Assembly (NCBI GenBank): GCA_050288085.1
Contig: JBNKDD010000020.1
Span: 1 to 36,392 of the forward strand
Reading direction: 5' to 3'
DNA: 36,392 nt
From: JBNKDD01 sp050288085
GTDB lineage: Bacteria; Chloroflexota; Anaerolineae; Aggregatilineales; UBA3940
Part shown: positions 1-7,961 of the stretch, piece after piece
Numbering within the stretch: the first letter of the stretch is position 1
Layout of the letters: each line of letters begins with the position of its first letter
Position numbers and translations under genes: made by a program
Notes under the pieces: model-generated
What the model was told of the DNA's origin: nothing
The model's input: only the letters and a program-made list of their open reading frames with translations
Databases searched by the model: none

Positions 1-524
1 GTATGTTTCTCATCGGCCAGCAGGTGTTCCGGCAGGTGCGCTGGGTCTTTGACCGTGGTGCCGACAATCTCGTTTCGTCCCAACCGGGCGGCCAATCGCT
101 GCCAGTACATATCATCCCGCCCAAAGACATAGGTCAACCCCCAGAAGGGAACCCCAAACCGGCGTAGAAACAGGGCCTTCTCGACCTCATCGGTATAGCC
201 GCTCATATAGGGCATCACAAAACTGGGGGCAATGGTAAACACCTGGGCACGCCCTTGTGCATCTGGCGTTTTGAGTTGAATGCGTCGTAAGCTGACTTCC
301 GGCATCTTTTGGGATGGTCTGCACTTGCCATGCAGCTTGTAGCCTCTTTCAATCGAAGGGGGAAACAGTTCTGGATACACTGTTATCATTCTGTCCAGAT
401 ACTCTCGAAACGTTTTCGCGTTACCGATGATGATTTCATAAGCGGCTCGGCTTACCGGCAGGATGATCCGCCTGGACGCTTTTGCCACTTTGTGCTTGGT
501 GTGGGTACACTTTCGTTGAGGCAT
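1..524 (-). CDS. transposase, N-terminal part (runs off the window)
   Basis: An open frame of 174 codons begins at an ATG whose complement is at 522-524 and continues past base 1 without a stop. The protein has the order PELFPPSIERGY (51-62), PSFVMPYMSG (100-109), FGRDDMYW (134-141), VGTTVKDP (154-161) and ends in LLADEKH. I recognise this as the N-terminal half of a DDE-type transposase seen in many Chloroflexota and actinobacterial genomes; the Asp in ADEKH may be the first catalytic acid. I cannot name the IS family. No strong Shine-Dalgarno precedes this ATG. An upstream ATG at 555 with a better site (AGAGG) is out of frame and soon meets a stop. The C-terminal half, and therefore whether the element is intact, lies outside the window. 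Confidence 0.6.
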   Translation of the reverse strand, partial: MPQRKCTHTKHKVAKASRRIILPVSRAAYEIIIGNAKTFREYLDRMITVYPELFPPSIERGYKLHGKCRPSQKMPEVSLRRIQLKTPDAQGRAQVFTIAPSFVMPYMSGYTDEVEKALFLRRFGVPFWGLTYVFGRDDMYWQRLAARLGRNEIVGTTVKDPAHLPEHLLADEKH

Positions 525-627
525 ATTGACTGGATTCTTGGTCGTTTTTAGTCATTATTGCCTCTTTCGTCTAGAAACCACACAATCCGTTAGAACCAGG
601 AAAATTCTTTTACCAAGGGGAAAAAGG

Positions 628-1395
628 ATGCGAAACAAAAAGTTATGGATTGTGTTGTCTGCTGTCTTGATTCTTCTGGCTGGGCTGGGCTGCGGTGGTT
701 TTTCACTGTTTGCCCCGACGCCCACTCCAACCCCAACGCCCACGTCCACCCCGACAGCCACACCCACATCGACCCCAACGCCCACGTTCACACCCACACC
801 GGAAGCGCCAGCGGGTGCAACCATTCCCGAAGGATGGACATTGTATGAAGTTGACGATGAGGGTTATGCGATTGCTTTGCCGCCGAATTGGGAACAAATT
901 GACATTGATCCCGAAACCTTGGAGGCTTCAATTAATGCCGTCGCCGATCAAAACCCAGAATTAGCCGGGTTTCTAGAGAATCAGGCCGCTATTCTAACCA
1001 CCCAGAACATCTCATTCTTCGGCTTTGATCTTTCTAAAGGATCGGCGTTTTCAGACTTTGTAACCAACATCAACATTATTGTTCAACCCCTCGAAGCAGA
1101 AATCACCATGGATTTTATGTTGGCGATGACAGTTCCTATGCTTGAAAACCTCTTCGAGCTTGAACAGGAGATTGACCAGGAGATCGTTACCCTCTCATCG
1201 GGTGAAGCAGGGCGGCTGCAATATGGTTTCGAAGTGGCGGGAGACAATGGACAGGTGCAAGTTATAATCACGCAATATATATTTATCATCGATCAGTCGA
1301 TGTATACCTTGACTTTATCAACCAAGACGAATGAAATTCAGGATCGCGAGCCAGTCTTTGAGCAGATAGCCAATTCATTCCACCTGATTGACTGA
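628..1395 (+). CDS. secreted/lipoprotein with Pro-Thr linker and PsbP/DUF1795-like domain
   Basis: The protein has 255 residues. The ATG at 628 is chosen because AGGGG lies seven bases upstream and a signal peptide follows directly (MRNKK, then a hydrophobic stretch 6-21). Cys22 follows LLAGLG, an imperfect lipobox, so lipid anchoring is likely but not certain. Residues 30-58 are a Pro-Thr repeat linker, as in extracellular proteins of Chloroflexota and actinobacteria. The globular part (about 65-255) starts with a pattern like WTLYEVDDEGYAIALPPNWE, which resembles PsbP/DUF1795-type domains that often sit on the outer side of the membrane. No catalytic residues are visible and the function is unknown. 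The gene stands alone, followed by a GC-rich inverted repeat. Confidence 0.75.
   Translation: MRNKKLWIVLSAVLILLAGLGCGGFSLFAPTPTPTPTPTSTPTATPTSTPTPTFTPTPEAPAGATIPEGWTLYEVDDEGYAIALPPNWEQIDIDPETLEASINAVADQNPELAGFLENQAAILTTQNISFFGFDLSKGSAFSDFVTNINIIVQPLEAEITMDFMLAMTVPMLENLFELEQEIDQEIVTLSSGEAGRLQYGFEVAGDNGQVQVIITQYIFIIDQSMYTLTLSTKTNEIQDREPVFEQIANSFHLID
715..801 (+). repeat. low-complexity Pro-Thr coding repeat
   Basis: This run of CCN-ACN codons encodes about 14 Pro-Thr or Ser/Ala-Thr pairs (residues 30-58 of the lipoprotein). It is an imperfect short tandem repeat and encodes an extended, likely extracellular linker between the signal peptide and the globular domain. Repeat number could vary by slippage. 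Confidence 0.85.
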
Positions 1396-1428
1396 TACAT
1401 TTGAAATATTCTTTCCCGTAGATAGACT

Positions 1429-1465
1429 CCGGCAGCACGCCAGACTGAGGACCGCGTGCTGCCGG
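1429..1465 (+). terminator. GC-rich inverted repeat, probable terminator
   Basis: A perfect 12-bp stem (CCGGCAGCACGC at 1429-1440 with GCGTGCTGCCGG at 1454-1465) encloses a 13-base loop just after the lipoprotein gene. No U-tract follows, so it is either an L-shaped terminator or an mRNA-stabilising hairpin. The inverted repeat at 14588-14620 has the same form. Confidence 0.5.
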
Positions 1466-1559
1466 TTCGCCTCATCTGATAGCTCTCATGAATGCTCTGG
1501 AAACCCCCCTTTATGATCAGTCCAATCAAAATAACGGTGAATCCCTGGTAACAGCGTGC

Positions 1560-1565
1560 TACAAT
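1560..1565 (+). promoter_or_regulatory. -10 hexamer upstream of korA
   Basis: TACAAT (1560-1565) lies 36 bases before the korA ATG. The position 17 bases upstream (1537-1542, GTGAAT) is only a weak -35 match. This is the best promoter candidate for korAB in the gap after the 1429-1465 hairpin. Confidence 0.35.
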
Positions 1566-1600
1566 GTATTAAAGTTAAACAACCCAGGAGTGTTTTGAAT

Positions 1601-3460
1601 ATGGTCGAACATCCTCCTTCGACGTTTGAAGAGTTAGAAAGCGTCGTTATTCGTTTTGTCGGTGACTCCGGAGACGGTATGCAGTTGACCGGATCCCAGT
1701 TCACCAACGCCGCCGCCGTCTTTGGTAATGATGTCAGTACCCTGCCCGACTTCCCCGCCGAAATTCGCGCTCCAGCAGGTACACGAGAAGGTGTATCCGG
1801 TTTCCAGGTCAACCTATCCAGTAAAAACATTCACACACCGGGCGATGAGCCGCAAATATTGGTCGCGATGAACCCGGCAGCATTGGCCGTCAATTTAGGG
1901 GATTTAGAAATCGGCGGCACAATTATTGTTAACACCGATGCCTTTACCACCGCCAATCTCAAAAAAGCTGGTTACGAGTCAAATCCTTTAGAAGACGATA
2001 GCTTGAAAGGCTATATTGTCCATAAAGTGCCTCTGACCTCTCTTAATCGCCGGGCGCTGGTCGATATGGAAGATAAGCTGAGTCCCAAAGAAATTGATCG
2101 CAGCAAAAACTTCTTTGCATTGGGGATTGTCTTCTGGATTTATGACCGCTCACTTGACACCACCGAGATGTGGATTGAAGAAAAGTTCCGCCGGAACCCG
2201 ACGGTTGTTGAGGCGAATGAACGGGCATTAGAATCGGGTTACTATTTCGGCGAAACTTCGGAGATCTTTCAGAATCGATTCCATATCCGGCCTGCCAGAC
2301 TCTCACCGGGGACTTATCGAAAAGTCACCGGAAACCAGGCGGTTGCGCTTGGCTTGGTGACGGCTGCACAGAAAGCCGGTAAGCCGCTTTTCTATGGTGG
2401 TTATCCGATTACCCCGGCCAGCGATATCTTGCATAGCCTGGCCCCGTTAAAAAACTTTGATGTACGAACCTTCCAGGCGGAAGACGAGATCGCGGCGATG
2501 GGCTCGGTGATCGGCGCGGCTTTTGGCGGCGCATTTGCCGTCACTGCGACCAGCGGGCCAGGTATCGCCTTGAAAAGTGAAGCGATGAATCTGGCCGTTA
2601 TGCTCGAACTACCGATGGTGATTGTCGATGTGCAGCGAGGTGGCCCCAGTACCGGTATGCCCACCAAGCCGGAACAGGGCGATCTCATGCAGGTTTTGTT
2701 TGGGCGGAATGGCGATTCTCCGATCCCGGTATTGGCCCCGGCTACTCCTGTGGATTGTTTCAACGTCGCGGTTGAAGCCTTCCGCTTTGCAGTGCGGGCA
2801 ATGACGCCGGTGATTATTCTATCCGACGGGTATCTGGCAAACAGTTCCGAACCCTGGAAAATCCCCGATCCCGATACGATTGAGCCGATTGAAGTGGTAC
2901 ACCCCGAAGCGGTCGATGGCGAGGAATTCCTCCCTTATAAACGCCGGATTACGACCCTGGCCCGCCCCTGGGCTATACCGGGTACACCCGGCCTGGAGCA
3001 TCGGATTGGCGGTCTATCTAAGGCACCTGATACCGGGAATGTCTCCTACGATCCAGAAGATCAATGGCAAATGACTCTGGATCGACGCGAGAAGATCGAA
3101 CGGCTCCAGGAGATCATCCCCCCATTAGATGTTTGCGGCCCTCAAGCCGGGGATATCCTGGTACTCAGTTGGGGCAGCACCTTCGGGGCAGCACGGTCAG
3201 CAGTTGACCGCGCAACCGCCGCCGGAGTCGAGATTGCGCATTTACACCTGCGCCACCTGAACCCCTTCCCACGTGACCTTAAAGATTTACTTTGCTGCTA
3301 TAAACACGTCCTGATCCCGGAATTGAATATGGGTCAACTGGCGCTGCTGATTCGCGGGACATATGTCCTCGATAATATCGTGTCTTTGCCTAAGGTTAAG
3401 GGTCGCCCCTTCACGATCAAAGAAATCTATGAGAAGATAATGGAGCTAAATGGAAGGTAA
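1601..3460 (+). CDS. korA: 2-oxoacid (probably 2-oxoglutarate):ferredoxin oxidoreductase, gamma-alpha fusion subunit
   Basis: This is the larger subunit (619 residues) of a thiamine-diphosphate 2-oxoacid:ferredoxin oxidoreductase, which oxidatively decarboxylates a 2-oxoacid to the acyl-CoA and reduces ferredoxin. Residues 1 to about 200 are the gamma domain, starting VVIRFVGDSGDGMQLTG. The alpha domain begins near 245 with NQAVALGLV and carries YPITPASD (near 267), QAEDEIAAMG and ATSGPGIALKSEA, the usual KorA pattern. ATG 1601 is chosen over an upstream in-frame TTG; AGGAG lies ten bases before it. korB follows after five bases. The fused gamma-alpha layout and KorB partner fit 2-oxoglutarate best, but the 2-oxoacid is not provable from sequence alone. 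No delta (ferredoxin) subunit is present. Confidence 0.92.
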   Translation: MVEHPPSTFEELESVVIRFVGDSGDGMQLTGSQFTNAAAVFGNDVSTLPDFPAEIRAPAGTREGVSGFQVNLSSKNIHTPGDEPQILVAMNPAALAVNLGDLEIGGTIIVNTDAFTTANLKKAGYESNPLEDDSLKGYIVHKVPLTSLNRRALVDMEDKLSPKEIDRSKNFFALGIVFWIYDRSLDTTEMWIEEKFRRNPTVVEANERALESGYYFGETSEIFQNRFHIRPARLSPGTYRKVTGNQAVALGLVTAAQKAGKPLFYGGYPITPASDILHSLAPLKNFDVRTFQAEDEIAAMGSVIGAAFGGAFAVTATSGPGIALKSEAMNLAVMLELPMVIVDVQRGGPSTGMPTKPEQGDLMQVLFGRNGDSPIPVLAPATPVDCFNVAVEAFRFAVRAMTPVIILSDGYLANSSEPWKIPDPDTIEPIEVVHPEAVDGEEFLPYKRRITTLARPWAIPGTPGLEHRIGGLSKAPDTGNVSYDPEDQWQMTLDRREKIERLQEIIPPLDVCGPQAGDILVLSWGSTFGAARSAVDRATAAGVEIAHLHLRHLNPFPRDLKDLLCCYKHVLIPELNMGQLALLIRGTYVLDNIVSLPKVKGRPFTIKEIYEKIMELNGR

Positions 3461-3465
3461 ATGTC

Positions 3466-4509
3466 ATGAGTGAAGTCATTCCAGTTGAGGGCATACCTGA
3501 GTATACACGCAAAGACTTTGCTTCCGATCAGACAGTGCGCTGGTGTCCTGGCTGCGGCGATTATGCGATTCTTGCCAGTTTGCAAAAGACACTGCCAGAG
3601 ATCGGTGTACGTAAAGAAGATATTGTTTTTATCTCCGGGATTGGCTGCTCCAGCCGTTTCCCGTATTACATGAATACCTATGGTATTCATAGTATTCACG
3701 GTCGTGCTCCCACCCTGGCGACTGGCCTGAGCATTGCCAATCCTGATCTGAGCATCTGGGTGATCACCGGGGACGGCGACGGGTTGAGCATTGGCGGCAA
3801 TCACCTGCTTCACACCTGCCGCCGGAATGTTAATCTCAATATCTTGTTGTTCAACAACCGGATATATGGTCTGACAAAGGGGCAATATTCACCCACATCA
3901 CAGCCCGGTACCAAGACCAAATCATCCCCTATGGGATCGATTGACCAGGCATTTAACCCGGTAGCGGTGACCCTGGGAGCCGGGGCGAGTTTTATTGCCC
4001 GCACGATAGATACCGACACTAAACATCTATCGGATGTCATCAAAGCTGCTGCTTCTCACCAGGGGGCTTCTTTTGTCGAGATATTCCAGAACTGCATTAT
4101 CTTCAATGACAAGACCTGGGAGTATGTCGCGGACAAGGGCTTACGGCCCGACAATGCACTGTATCTTGAACATGGTCAACCGTTGATTTTTGGCGAGAAT
4201 CAGGATCAAGGCATCCGGCTCAATGGTACACGACCGGAGGTTGTGCAGTTGGGGAACGGTATCACCGAGGCTGATTTGTTAGTCCACGATGAAACCGACC
4301 GTAATCTGGCCTACATGCTGACTCAGATGGATCACCCAGAGTATCCGGTGCCTGTAGGCGTTATCTACCGTGTTAAGAAGGAAACTTATGCCGAAGCGGT
4401 GATCGAACAGGTAGAGGTTGCCCGACAGCAAAAAGGAACCGGCAGCCTGGCAGACCTCTATCATTCTGATTACACCTGGACGGTTGAGGAAGAAGCCGAG
4501 AAGGTCTGA
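3466..4509 (+). CDS. korB: 2-oxoacid (probably 2-oxoglutarate):ferredoxin oxidoreductase, beta subunit
   Basis: This is the thiamine-diphosphate-binding beta subunit, 347 residues. WCPGCGDY (26-33) and Cys61 in SGIGCSSR fit 4Fe-4S ligation, and GDGDG (102-106) with LLFNNRIYG (127-135) is the thiamine-diphosphate/Mg site. The protein pairs with KorA to form the minimal two-gene enzyme, so electrons leave through a KorB 4Fe-4S cluster to free ferredoxin. The start ATG follows GAAGG, five bases after the korA stop, so the genes are cotranscribed. The gene ends in TGA and is followed by a good terminator. The length is slightly above the usual 280-340 because of an extended C-terminus. Confidence 0.93.
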   Translation: MSEVIPVEGIPEYTRKDFASDQTVRWCPGCGDYAILASLQKTLPEIGVRKEDIVFISGIGCSSRFPYYMNTYGIHSIHGRAPTLATGLSIANPDLSIWVITGDGDGLSIGGNHLLHTCRRNVNLNILLFNNRIYGLTKGQYSPTSQPGTKTKSSPMGSIDQAFNPVAVTLGAGASFIARTIDTDTKHLSDVIKAAASHQGASFVEIFQNCIIFNDKTWEYVADKGLRPDNALYLEHGQPLIFGENQDQGIRLNGTRPEVVQLGNGITEADLLVHDETDRNLAYMLTQMDHPEYPVPVGVIYRVKKETYAEAVIEQVEVARQQKGTGSLADLYHSDYTWTVEEEAEKV

Positions 4510-4529
4510 TCTGACAGACAAACCGGTTC

Positions 4530-4569
4530 AACAGGAGAAAGCACGAAATCGATGTTTTCTCCTGTTTTT
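4530..4569 (+). terminator. rho-independent terminator of korAB
   Basis: The stem is 11 bp (AACAGGAGAAA at 4530-4540 with TTTCTCCTGTT at 4556-4566) and is followed by a T run (4565-4569). The U-tract is on the plus strand, so it serves korAB. The last codon of the convergent hydrolase gene abuts it. Confidence 0.8.
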
Positions 4570-5446
4570 ATTTAAGATGCTGCCGGAAGAAGTCCAGCAC
4601 ATGCTGACGGTAAGTATCAGGCTCAAGTTTGTAGGCTTCACGATGCCCTGCCTTATCAACCCGCCACAGAAATTTGGGTTCACTGCAGGCGTCAAAGATA
4701 GCTTCCTGATCGGCGATAGGGACGTGAGGGTCCTGCCCCCCGTGAATAAAAAGCACCGGGCGCGGGCCGATCTGGCCGACTGAGTCAAGGGGACTGGCTT
4801 CGGATAACTTAACGCCTAAGCGCAGTTCGGCAAAACGCAGCACCAGCCAGACAAAGGGTTTGAGTGGCAGGCCAAGCTTCCGCCTGATTGCCCCTTCGAT
4901 GGTATGGGCAATATTTAGAAAACCCCCATCACAAACCACACATACCACGCGTTGATCGTGGGCCGCGGCACGAAGTGCCACTGTTCCCCCCATTGAGAAA
5001 CCCATCAGTCCAATACGATTGATACCCTGCGATTGTAAAAAATCCAGTGCGCCGGTCAGGTCTTCGGCCTCGCGGACACCAAGTGTGGTACGCGGCCCAT
5101 CGCTGATCCCGTGGCCTCGCCAGTCGAATTGCAGCACATCAAATCCAGCCTGGACAAAATATGGCACCATATGGGTATCACCGTCCATGCTGCCGAACAT
5201 CCCGGCGCAAAAAACAATCGTCGGGCGGCGTGCTTTTTCCTCGTTGATTAGCCAGCCGCCTAGCTCAACGCCATCACGGGAGGAAAAAGTAACATGCTCA
5301 AACGGGAGTCCAAAATTCGCCGGGGGGGATGGTGGATCAGGTTTTCGCCGCTGAACCAGCTTACCGGAAAGCAGCCAGGTAGCAATCAAAACCAATGCCG
5401 CGATCACAACCAGGGTGGTAAAAATATCAATCAACCAGCCGGACAT
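4568..5446 (-). CDS. membrane-anchored alpha/beta hydrolase
   Basis: The protein has 292 residues. Residues 8-26 form one hydrophobic segment, so it is probably an N-terminally anchored alpha/beta hydrolase. The catalytic triad is visible: Ser151 in GFSMGG, Asp239 in HGGQDPHVP and His268 in KAGHREAY. FDWRGHGISDG (107-117) is the usual strand-4 loop. The closest class is the monoacylglycerol-lipase/dienelactone-hydrolase-like group (PF12146/PF00561 type); the substrate is unknown. The start ATG has GGGGAG eleven bases upstream, which is somewhat distant. It converges on korB and is transcribed divergently from the hdrA operon, sharing the 5447-5945 region with it. Confidence 0.85.
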   Translation of the reverse strand: MSGWLIDIFTTLVVIAALVLIATWLLSGKLVQRRKPDPPSPPANFGLPFEHVTFSSRDGVELGGWLINEEKARRPTIVFCAGMFGSMDGDTHMVPYFVQAGFDVLQFDWRGHGISDGPRTTLGVREAEDLTGALDFLQSQGINRIGLMGFSMGGTVALRAAAHDQRVVCVVCDGGFLNIAHTIEGAIRRKLGLPLKPFVWLVLRFAELRLGVKLSEASPLDSVGQIGPRPVLFIHGGQDPHVPIADQEAIFDACSEPKFLWRVDKAGHREAYKLEPDTYRQHVLDFFRQHLK

Positions 5447-5564
5447 AAGTCATTTTACTCCCCGTTCAACTGAAGAATCAGCACCCTCTCATTATAACCA
5501 CATTGTGAAGGTAGGCAGAGAAATAAACGCGCCAAATGAGATATATTACAATCGGCTATTGTTT

Positions 5565-5580
5565 TGTGAAATTTGTCACA
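5565..5580. promoter_or_regulatory. palindromic operator, CRP/FNR- or Rex-like
   Basis: TGTGA (5565-5569), six bases, then TCACA (5576-5580): a perfect dyad of half-sites matching the CRP-family consensus exactly. With flanking bases it also resembles the Rex operator (TTGTGAA-N4-TTCACAA) apart from two right-half positions. It sits about 29 bases upstream of the first TATACT hexamer. A Rex (NADH/NAD sensor) or FNR-type regulator would suit the electron-transfer operon downstream, but that is inference. Confidence 0.5.
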
Positions 5581-5608
5581 TATTTGTTCCGGATTTCACA
5601 AATCGTGA

Positions 5609-5630
5609 TATACTGAAACTATGCTATACT
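5609..5630 (+). promoter_or_regulatory. hdrA: candidate -10 elements of the hdrA-flx operon
   Basis: TATACT occurs at 5609-5614 and again at 5625-5630. Neither has a good -35 at 17 bases, which would fit an activator-dependent promoter with the palindrome at 5565-5580 placed upstream. Confidence 0.4.
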
Positions 5631-5945
5631 AAGAAACGGAGAGGTCTATATTGTAGACAATCCTCCCCAACATCATTGTTTTCACCCAATTCATGGGCGG
5701 AGCAACCTTCCTCTTCGTTTTACCATTGTGCCTCATCGTACACATGTGACACATTACACATAGTCGCTTGTATTGATGCCAGCTTTCATTGCTGCCATTG
5801 TCCAATCATAGTCCGGGCATGGCGGTAAAAGGGGTCGATCTTGCAGCGCACTCACTTGTCCACCGACTCAAAGTGATGATTTTTCTATCACAGGTATTGG
5901 TGGATTTTGTCTTTTTATAGGGGTAAGCGAAAGGAGGCATCCTGG

Positions 5946-7961
5946 ATGACATCAGCCGAACAAAGCAAATCTAACGGACAGGGAGAAAAGCCCCGGATCG
6001 GCGTCTACGTCTGTCACTGTGGAACCAACATTGCCGGAATGGTAGACGTTGAAGCGGTGGCTGAACATGCTAGCAACCTGGATAACGTGGTGGTTTCGCG
6101 CCACTACTCCTATATGTGTTCTGATCCGGGCCAGGCATTGATCAAGGAAGATATCGAAAAACGGGACCTTAATCGGGTTGTGGTCGCCTCATGTTCTCCA
6201 TTGATGCATGAGACAACCTTTCGGGCCGCATGCAGTGAAGCCGGATTGAATCCGTTTCTCTTCCAGATGACGAACATTCGTGAGCACGTCTCGTGGGTGT
6301 CCGACAATACAGCAGAGGCCACTGAGAAAGCCAAAGACCTGGTTGCAGCCGCTGTGCGGCGCGTGGGTCACCATGATCCGCTTGAGATGCGCCGCCAGGG
6401 TGTCAAGCAATCGGCACTGGTTGTCGGTGCTGGAATTGCCGGTATTGAAGCTGCCCTCCGGATGGCCGATGCCGGGAAACAAGTGTATTTAGTCGAGCGG
6501 GAACCGGGGATCGGTGGGCATATGGCCCAGCTTTACAAAACCTTCCCCACCCTCGACTGTGCGGCTTGAATTCTCACACCCAAAATGGTGTCCGTTGGAC
6601 GCCACGAGAACATCACCCTACTGACCTACAGCGAAGTTGAGTCAGTATCCGGGGTGGTCGGTAATTTTGAGGTGAGGGTTCGGAAGAAAGCTCGCTATGT
6701 TAACGAGGACTTATGCACAGGTTGTGGGACCTGTGTTGAAAAATGCCCCTGGAAAAAGATTCCATCCGAGTTTGACCTGAATCTGGGTACACGCCCGGCA
6801 ATTTATTTCCACTTTGCCCAGGCGGTTCCTCGAATCCCGGTCATTGATACTGAGAATTGCGCCTATTTCAAGAATGGTAAGTGTGGGGCCTGTGCCAAGT
6901 TCTGCCAGAAAGATGCCATCGACTTCAATCAGCAGGATGAGATCGTCGATATTGAAGTCGGAACGATCATTCTGGCAACAGGCTTCATGGACTTTAACCC
7001 GGAAATCTCGCCGCAGTATGGCTATGGAAAACTGGATAATGTGCTGACCGGCATGGAGTTTGAACGGCTGGTCAATTCCGGTGGGCCGACTACTGGCGAG
7101 GTGCTGCTATCCAACGGGCATAAGCCAAAGCGGATTGCGATTGTCCATTGTGTGGGTAGCCGGGGTGACCAGAACGAATACTGCTCGCGAGTCTGTTGCA
7201 TGTATTCGCTCAAGCTGGCCCATCTCGCCCATGATTTACTTGATGCGGAAGTAGTCGAATACTACCGTGATATGCGTACCTTCGGGAAGGGATACGAAGC
7301 CTTCTACGAGCAAGTTCGGCACGAGGGAATTGAGTTCATCCGCTACGATGAGAATATTCAGGTCAGCCAGACTGATGGGCACCTGACGGTGATAACCACC
7401 GATCTATACACCGGCCAGCCCAATGCGGAGTTGGTCGATATGGTGGTCTTGAGCACCGGCATGGAGCCGCAGGATGACCAGCAGGAAGTTGCTCACACCT
7501 TCGGAGTCAGCCGCAGCCCGGATGGATTCTTCATGGAGAAGCATCCCAAGCTGGCTCCGGTCGAGACAGCCACCAGCGGGATTTTCCTGGCTGGAGCCTG
7601 CCAGGGGCCGAAGGATATTCCCGACAGTGTAGCCCAGGGCAGTGCGGCTGCTGCTGCAGCCCTCTCCCTGATGGATGCAGGCTCCGTGGCACTGGAGCCG
7701 TTCACTGCTTACATCAATGCGGAGCGGTGCAGCGGTTGTTTCACCTGCCTCAACATGTGCCCATATGGGGCGATCCGTGAGGCCGAAATCGATGGCCGGG
7801 TCGTTTCCGAAGTGAATCCCATCTTGTGTAAAGGCTGTGGTACCTGCGTGGCGGCCTGTCCATCAGGCATTGCCACCCAGCTTGGCTTTACCTTTGAACA
7901 GGTGATTGCAGAAATTGAAGGGGTGTTGTTGTCCCGGATTGAACAGGAGACAGCAGTATGA
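5946..7961 (+). CDS. hdrA: HdrA-type flavoprotein, selenoprotein (Sec at residue 208)
   Basis: Read through the in-frame UGA at 6567-6569, this gives a complete 671-residue HdrA, the FAD and iron-sulfur subunit at which heterodisulfide-reductase-type complexes bifurcate electrons. The N-terminal CHCGTNI and VVASCSPLMHE motifs are followed by the FAD fold (VVGAGIAGIEAALRMADAG, then GGHMAQLYKTFPTLD) and CAAU, where family members normally have CxxC. After Sec208 come ILTPKMVSVGRH, ferredoxin motifs at Cys257/260/263/267 and 305/313/316/320, the unusual C-X10-C-X3-CC set (402, 413, 417, 418) and two C-terminal 4Fe-4S motifs. ATG 5946 is chosen over an in-frame start 39 bases upstream because AAAGGAGG precedes it by eight bases. 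The gene ends in UGA (7959-7961) overlapping the next ATG, so UGA is both Sec and stop here. Standard gene finding would split it in two at 6569. Confidence 0.92.
6570..6610 (+). promoter_or_regulatory. bacterial SECIS-like hairpin downstream of UGA in hdrA1
   Basis: The upper stem is 8 bp (6586-6593 with 6597-6604) closed by a GUU loop (6594-6596). The lower stem UUCUC (6571-6575) pairs with GAGAA (6606-6610), with an asymmetric internal loop between them. The loop G is 25 bases after the UGA, within the usual range for SelB-dependent bacterial SECIS elements. A competing short hairpin (ACACC 6576-6580 with GGUGU 6587-6591) is possible. Confidence 0.75.

Larger units (their letters stand above)
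5447..5945. other. gene-free regulatory region between hydrolase and hdrA operon
   Basis: About 500 bases hold no convincing gene; the one open frame crossing it has no family-like features. The region contains the 5565-5580 palindrome, an imperfect TCAC/GTGA pair at 5597-5608, two TATACT hexamers (5609-5614 and 5625-5630), three ACACAT repeats (5740, 5749, 5756) and a possible long-range helix (5718-5724 with 5824-5830). If transcription starts near 5637, the hdrA leader would be about 310 bases. The base composition is more AT-rich than the flanking genes. Confidence 0.6.

Noticed and set aside
309..551. 80-residue plus-strand frame at the left edge
   Set aside because: It lies antisense to the transposase frame, has no family resemblance and no ribosome site.
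525..627. Terminal inverted repeat of the IS element
   Set aside because: The other end lies outside the window, so no repeat pair can be compared and none is claimed.
715..801. Possible CRISPR or minisatellite array
   Set aside because: The units are codon-level Pro-Thr repeats in frame with the lipoprotein, with no spacers.
5415..5828. 137-residue frame upstream of the hdrA operon
   Set aside because: Its residues show no protein-like pattern, it begins inside the hydrolase gene and the region is AT-rich with promoter-like sites.
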